DNA from: Galbitalea sp036499165 | Lineage (GTDB): Bacteria; Actinomycetota; Actinomycetes; Actinomycetales; Microbacteriaceae | NCBI GenBank assembly: GCA_036499165.1 | Contig: DASYEE010000169.1 | Location: forward strand, 1 to 18,786 | Length of the DNA stretch: 18,786 bases | Direction of reading: 5' to 3' | In this document: positions 14,689 to 18,786 of the stretch, one piece after another | Layout of the letters: the number at the start of each line of letters is the position of its first letter | How positions within the stretch are numbered: position 1 is the stretch's first letter | Program-made: the position numbers and the translations under genes | The notes under the pieces: generated by a model | What the model was told of the DNA's origin: nothing | The model's database searches: none | What the model saw: the letters and a program-made list of their open reading frames with translations, nothing else

Positions 14689-16733
14689 GCACCGATCGGT
14701 TCTTCACGAGCGGCGCTGCGGACGCTCGCGGCAGGCAGTTCCGGTGGCCCGTCGACGGGCTGGCCTTCGGGGGCGACTACAGCCCCGAACAGTGGAGCGA
14801 GGCGACCTGGCTCGAGGATGTCGCCCTGATGCGTGCCGCTGGCGTCACGATCGTGAGCCTCGGGATCTTCTCCTGGGGTCAGCTCGAGACGGCGGACGAG
14901 GTCTACGACTTCGGCTGGCTCGACCGGATCATGGACCTGCTGCACGAGAACGGCATCTCGGTGAACCTGGCCACGCCGACCGCTGCCCCGCCCATGTGGC
15001 TGTTTCAGAAGCATCCCGAGATCGGGAGCGTCGACGACCGCGGGGTCAGGACATCCGCGGGCGGGCGGCTCGGCTGGTCTGCATCGAGCACGGTCTTCAG
15101 GGCGTACGCGCTGCGAATCGTACGGGTGATCGCCGAGCGATACGCGGGCCATCCTGCCCTGCGGATGTGGCACATCAGCAACGAACTCGGTAACGAGAAC
15201 GGCTACTGCTACAGCGACGAGACCGAGGCGGCCTTCCGGCGCTGGCTGCGTGCCCGGTACTCCTCGATCGACGCACTCAACGATGGCTGGGGCACGGCGT
15301 TCTGGGGTCACCACTTCGGTGACTTCGACGAGGTGCCAGTTCCCCGGTTCGCGAGGACCTCGCAGAATCCCGGGCTGCTGCTCGATTTCAAGCGGTTCAG
15401 TTCCGACGCCCTCCTCGAACACTTCATCGCGGAGCGGGATGTCGTGCGGGCGATCACGCCGGATACCCCGCTCTCGACCAACTTCATGATCCACGCTGGC
15501 GGGGGCGCGATCGACTACGCCCGCTGGGCAGATGAGGTCGACCTCGTCACGAACGATCACTACGCGATCGCGGCAGACCCGCAGCGTCGCGAGGAACTCG
15601 CCTTCAGCGCCGACCGCACGCGAGGCGCCGCGCGGGGGCGGCCGTGGCTCCTCCTCGAGCATGCGCCTGGCAGCGTCAACTGGCAGTCCCGCAACCGGGC
15701 GAAGCTCCCGGGCGAACTCGCCCGCGACAGCCTCACTCACGTTGCCGCGGGCTCGGACGGAGCGATGTTCTTCCAGTGGCGGCAGTCCGTCGCGGGTGGC
15801 GAGCAGTTCCACTCGGGGATGGTGCCACACGCTGGCGCCAACTCACGCGTACACAGCGAGGTGCGGGAGCTCGGCGCAGCCATTGGCCGGCTTGCCGAAG
15901 TCCAGGGCTCAACGGTCACCGGCTCTGCCGCTGCGATCCTGTGGGACCAGGATGCGTCCTGGGCGTTCCGCTCAGGACGCAAGCCGAGCGAAGCGATCGA
16001 CTACGACGAGGTGGCAGTCGCTGTCCACGCCGAACTGACGGCCCGCGGCATCGGGGTCGACGTCATTTCCGCATCCATGCCGCTTGCGGCATACACGCTC
16101 GTCGTGGTGGCGAACCACTACCTGCTGGAGCCGGCTGCGATCGCAGCGCTCCGCGAATTCGTCGAGGCGGGCGGGCATGTGCTCGTCACCTACCTCTCCG
16201 GCATCGTAGACACAAATAACAAGGTCATTCCCGGTGGCTATCCTGGGGCGCTCCGCGACCTGCTCGGGATCAAGGTCGAGGAGTTCCTGCCGCTGCTTGC
16301 CGGGGAGGAGACGACGCTCTACTCGGGCGCGGTGGCGACGGACTGGACCGAGCACGTGCACCTGGCCGGCGCGGTCGCGTTGGACTCCTACGCATCCGGG
16401 CCGCTTGTCGGATTGCCGGCCGTCACGGTCAACCGGCTCGGGGCCGGCACCGCCAGTTACCTCTCGGCGCATCTCGACCGCGTATCCATCGGTGCCGTCA
16501 TCGAAGCGCTGCTTGAGCGCACCGCCACGCCATTCCGGTCTCCGGACGGCGTCGAGACGACGCGGCGGTCGGGCGAAACCGCGAACTGGCTGTTCACCTT
16601 CAATCACGGCGACGCCGACCGCGCCGTGGACGCCGTCGGCTTCGACCTTCTGGCCGATGCGCCGTTCGGCGGAACGCTGGCCGCCGGGCAGGTCGCGGTG
16701 ATTCGCCAGGGCACGCCCGTGGTGCCGGAGTGA
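14685..16733 (+). CDS. GH42 beta-galactosidase
   Basis: The product is 682 residues, the usual GH42 size: TIM barrel (about 25-400), trimerisation domain (about 405-610) and small C-terminal beta domain. The opening FGGDYSPEQWSE is typical. The acid/base is Glu167 in WHISNELGN and the nucleophile Glu325 in LLLEHAPGSVNW. It would release terminal beta-D-galactose. The zinc-binding cysteine cluster found in many GH42 enzymes is reduced to one Cys (GYCYSDETE). No signal peptide, so it is cytoplasmic like GH95, which would expose its galactose. The GTG start overlaps the GH95 stop (GTGA). An activity on alpha-L-arabinopyranoside is possible, as in some relatives. Confidence 0.92.
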   Translation: MSTDRFFTSGAADARGRQFRWPVDGLAFGGDYSPEQWSEATWLEDVALMRAAGVTIVSLGIFSWGQLETADEVYDFGWLDRIMDLLHENGISVNLATPTAAPPMWLFQKHPEIGSVDDRGVRTSAGGRLGWSASSTVFRAYALRIVRVIAERYAGHPALRMWHISNELGNENGYCYSDETEAAFRRWLRARYSSIDALNDGWGTAFWGHHFGDFDEVPVPRFARTSQNPGLLLDFKRFSSDALLEHFIAERDVVRAITPDTPLSTNFMIHAGGGAIDYARWADEVDLVTNDHYAIAADPQRREELAFSADRTRGAARGRPWLLLEHAPGSVNWQSRNRAKLPGELARDSLTHVAAGSDGAMFFQWRQSVAGGEQFHSGMVPHAGANSRVHSEVRELGAAIGRLAEVQGSTVTGSAAAILWDQDASWAFRSGRKPSEAIDYDEVAVAVHAELTARGIGVDVISASMPLAAYTLVVVANHYLLEPAAIAALREFVEAGGHVLVTYLSGIVDTNNKVIPGGYPGALRDLLGIKVEEFLPLLAGEETTLYSGAVATDWTEHVHLAGAVALDSYASGPLVGLPAVTVNRLGAGTASYLSAHLDRVSIGAVIEALLERTATPFRSPDGVETTRRSGETANWLFTFNHGDADRAVDAVGFDLLADAPFGGTLAAGQVAVIRQGTPVVPE

Positions 16734-17713
16734 GTCGACCGCTCGGCTGGGGCATCCTCGGCACCGGCGGAATTGCGCACGAATTCGCCACAGACCTCCA
16801 GCTGACCGGCCACACCGTCAGCGCAGTCGGCTCTCGCAGCCAGGCCGGTGCCGATGCGTTCGCGTCCCGGCTGGGGATCGCCCACGCGCACGCCAGCTAC
16901 GAGTCGCTCGTCCAGGATCCGACGGTCGACATCGTGTACGTCGCGACCCCGCACTCGCTGCACGCCGGCAATGCCATCCTTGCGCTGGAGGCTGGCAAGC
17001 ACGTGCTGGTCGAGAAACCGTTCACGATCAATGCACGTGAGGCGCGGACTGTCGCCGAACTCGCGGCGAAGCGCGGGCTCATCGTCATGGAGGCGATGTG
17101 GACGCGGTTCCTGCCGCACATGGTGCGCATCCGCGAGATCGTCTCAGCCGGAAAGATTGGCGATGTCCGCGCGATCATCGCCGCGCATGAGCACAGGCAG
17201 ACCAGCGACCTCACTCATCGCGTGCACGATCCCGCGCTGGGCGGCGGCGCGTTGCTCGAGGTCGGGATCTATCCCGTGTCGTTCGCGTGGGACATCCTCG
17301 GCCGGCCGGCCGCGGTGCGCGCTATCGGCTCCATGGGTGCCACCGGAGTCGACGGCCAGACAGCGATCCTGCTCGGATACCCCGACGGCCAGCAGGCCAT
17401 CCTGCACGCCTCGGCCGAAAGCGTCGGCGGAAGCACGGCGACGATCCTCGGCACGGAGGGCCGCATCGAGATCGACGCGACCTGGTTCACCCCGGCATCC
17501 TTTACCGTGTTCGACAACGCGCGGGAAGTCGTCGAGCGGTTCGACGAGGACGTCGTTGGCCGAGGGCTCCATCTGCAGGCGACCGCCCTCGAGCGGGCGA
17601 TCGCGGGCGGCCTTGTCGACGTACCGGAAATGCCCATCGGTGAGAGCGTCGCCATCATGACAACACTCGACGAGATCCGCGCCGACATCGGCCTGCGGTA
17701 CCCGTCCGACTGA
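16730..17713 (+). CDS. Gfo/Idh/MocA oxidoreductase, dihydrodiol-dehydrogenase-like
   Basis: This 327-residue NAD(P)-dependent oxidoreductase has the nucleotide-binding motif GILGTGGIA (8-16), EKPFT with the catalytic Lys96, and EAMWTRFLPH (121-130), which marks the dimeric dihydrodiol dehydrogenase/glucose-fructose oxidoreductase branch. The second catalytic segment is GGGALLEVGIYP (171-182), where the family's usual Asp appears as Glu177, with Tyr181 kept. It begins with GTG overlapping the GH42 stop (GTGA), so it belongs to the glycosidase operon. Oxidation of a released L-fucose, L-galactose or D-galactose is a reasonable guess but not shown by sequence. Confidence 0.9.
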   Translation: MSRPLGWGILGTGGIAHEFATDLQLTGHTVSAVGSRSQAGADAFASRLGIAHAHASYESLVQDPTVDIVYVATPHSLHAGNAILALEAGKHVLVEKPFTINAREARTVAELAAKRGLIVMEAMWTRFLPHMVRIREIVSAGKIGDVRAIIAAHEHRQTSDLTHRVHDPALGGGALLEVGIYPVSFAWDILGRPAAVRAIGSMGATGVDGQTAILLGYPDGQQAILHASAESVGGSTATILGTEGRIEIDATWFTPASFTVFDNAREVVERFDEDVVGRGLHLQATALERAIAGGLVDVPEMPIGESVAIMTTLDEIRADIGLRYPSD

Positions 17714-17725
17714 GAGGATCCCAGC

Positions 17726-18652
17726 ATGGAATTCCGCATCTTCACCGAGCCGCACCAGGGCGCGAGCTACGACGACCTGCTCGCGGTCGCGCAGGCATCC
17801 GAGACGCTGGGCTTCGACGCGTTCTTCCGTTCGGACCACTACATGAAGATGGGCACACACTTCGACGGCCTGCCGGGGCCGACGGATGCCTGGACGACGC
17901 TCGGCGCGCTCGCTCGCGAGACCACGAGCATCCGGCTCGGCACACTGGTGTCATCGGTGACGTACCGGTACCCGGGAATCCTCGCGGTGCAGGTCGCGCA
18001 GGTCGACAACATGTCGCACGGCCGGATCGAACTGGGGCTCGGCAGCGGCTGGTACGAGGCAGAGCATCGCGCGTACGGGATCCCGTTCCCGGCGAAGCGC
18101 TTCGACTTGCTCGAGGAGCAGCTCGCGATCATCTCCGGGCTGTGGGAGACGCCGAGCGGCGAGACGTTCTCGTTCGCAGGTGAGCACTACACGCTCGAGG
18201 ACTCGCCCGCGCTGCCGAAGCCGTACCAGTCGCGGATCCCGATCATCGTTGGCGGCCAGGGACCGACGCGCACGCCAGCACTGGCGGCGCGATATGCGAG
18301 CGAGTACAACGCGGGGTTCCCGGCGGTTGCCGACATCCCCGGTCTCTTCGGGCGGGTTCGTGAGGCCTGTGAGCGGATCGAACGCGACCCCGATGACCTC
18401 GTCTACTCGATCGGCTACACGATCGCGGCCGGCCAGGATGAGGCCGAGGTGAGCAGGCGGGCGATCGCGGCAGGCGAGAATGCGACAGACCTGCGGGTGA
18501 AGGGACTGTGCGGCACACCTTCGGAGATCGTCGACAAGCTGGGGCGTGTGCAGGAGCTCGGGGTATCGCGCATCTACCTGGAGGTGATGGACCTGCACGA
18601 TCTCGATCATCTCGACTTCATCGCGCGGGAGATCGTGCCGCAGCTCGGCTAG
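17726..18652 (+). CDS. LLM-class F420-dependent oxidoreductase, Rv1855c family
   Basis: This 308-residue luciferase-like TIM-barrel protein carries the Rv1855c-family hallmarks: FRIFTEPHQGASYDDLL at the start, FFRSDHYMKMG (33-43), GPTDAWTTLGALARET, GRIELGLGSGWYEAEHRAYGIPFP and LPIIVGG-like PIIVGGQGPTR. Family members use coenzyme F420 for two-electron redox reactions on unknown substrates. AGAGG lies eight bases before the ATG and the gap to the previous gene is 12 bases, so it may be read through from the glycosidase operon. The family occurs widely in actinobacteria away from sugar loci, so a functional tie is doubtful. Its last two codons and stop are copied in the downstream tandem repeat. 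Confidence 0.92.
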   Translation: MEFRIFTEPHQGASYDDLLAVAQASETLGFDAFFRSDHYMKMGTHFDGLPGPTDAWTTLGALARETTSIRLGTLVSSVTYRYPGILAVQVAQVDNMSHGRIELGLGSGWYEAEHRAYGIPFPAKRFDLLEEQLAIISGLWETPSGETFSFAGEHYTLEDSPALPKPYQSRIPIIVGGQGPTRTPALAARYASEYNAGFPAVADIPGLFGRVREACERIERDPDDLVYSIGYTIAAGQDEAEVSRRAIAAGENATDLRVKGLCGTPSEIVDKLGRVQELGVSRIYLEVMDLHDLDHLDFIAREIVPQLG

Positions 18653-18757
18653 CGCTCACCCGCCGGTCGAGTAGCGGCGCGCTCGGCTAGCACTCACCCG
18701 CCGGTCGAGTAGCGGCGCGCTCGGCTAGCACTCACCCGCCGGTCGAGTAGCGGCGCG
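18644..18757. repeat. Three tandem 38-base repeats spanning a gene end
   Basis: Units run 18644-18681, 18682-18719 and 18720-18757. Units 2 and 3 are identical; unit 1 differs at one base (G instead of A at unit position 11). Each begins CTCGGCTAG, which in unit 1 is the Leu-Gly-stop end of the LLM gene, and ends in GGTCGAGTAGCGGCGCG, the left half of the palindromic repeat that continues after unit 3. Confidence 0.95.
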
Positions 18758-18783
18758 AGGCACGAGCCCGCGTTATCGAGACC
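18737..18783. repeat. Microbacteriaceae-like palindromic intergenic repeat
   Basis: The last tandem unit runs into an imperfect inverted repeat, from GGTCGAGTA (about 18741) to TATCGAGACC (18774-18783). Elements with ends GGTCTCGATA and TACTCGACC are, from memory, abundant between genes in Microbacteriaceae. It may also end transcription of the LLM gene. Confidence 0.5.
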
Positions 18784-18786
18784 ACA

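Noticed and set aside
18644..18757. Possible CRISPR array
   Set aside because: The units are directly adjacent with no unique spacers, and the unit includes a gene's stop codon.

Overview
The window is GC-rich DNA from an actinobacterium. Four points suggest this: an F420-type LLM oxidoreductase of the Rv1855c family, an lldD2-type L-lactate dehydrogenase very like the mycobacterial one, an ECF42 sigma factor paired with a DGPF protein, and frequent GTG/TTG starts with 4-base overlaps. The palindromic repeat at the right edge (GGTCGAGTA...TATCGAGACC type) resembles the intergenic repeat common in Microbacteriaceae. That family is my best guess and is inference, not proof.

Layout. (1) 32-2796, all minus: a CPBP membrane protease overlapping a hypothetical gene, a small lipoprotein, a 305-base gap holding a large hairpin, and a kynurenine-formamidase-like alpha/beta hydrolase. 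(2) 2797-5700: a compact divergent promoter with two FadR-type operator boxes. It drives the hydrolase leftward (probably leaderless) and, rightward, a three-gene operon: GntR/FCD regulator, D-2-hydroxyacid dehydrogenase, lldD. A hairpin follows. (3) 5750-7589: an internally deleted VOC/glyoxalase gene facing an ECF42 sigma factor and its DGPF partner, with a candidate self-recognised promoter. (4) 7706-18652: a sugar locus. A CUT1 ABC importer (binding lipoprotein plus two permeases, no ATPase) and a LacI regulator lie on the minus strand. A plus-strand operon carries GH95, GH42 and a Gfo/Idh/MocA oxidoreductase, followed by an Rv1855c-family LLM oxidoreductase that may be an unrelated passenger. 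(5) 18644-18786: three tandem 38-base repeats that duplicate the last codons and stop of the LLM gene, running into the palindromic repeat.

The main new observation is that the sugar locus is tied together by three copies of one palindrome, GGTTCA-N-TGAACC. One is upstream of the ABC operon (a perfect 19-mer), one lies at the LacI promoter, and one is just downstream of a good -35/-10 pair ahead of GH95. In both structural operons the operator lies just downstream of a predicted -10 box, the classic roadblock position. The predicted pathway is import of an alpha-L-fucosyl- or alpha-L-galactosyl-capped beta-galactoside, cytoplasmic removal of the cap by GH95, removal of galactose by GH42, and possibly oxidation of a released sugar by the Gfo enzyme. 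No fucose or galactose catabolic genes and no transporter ATPase lie in the window.
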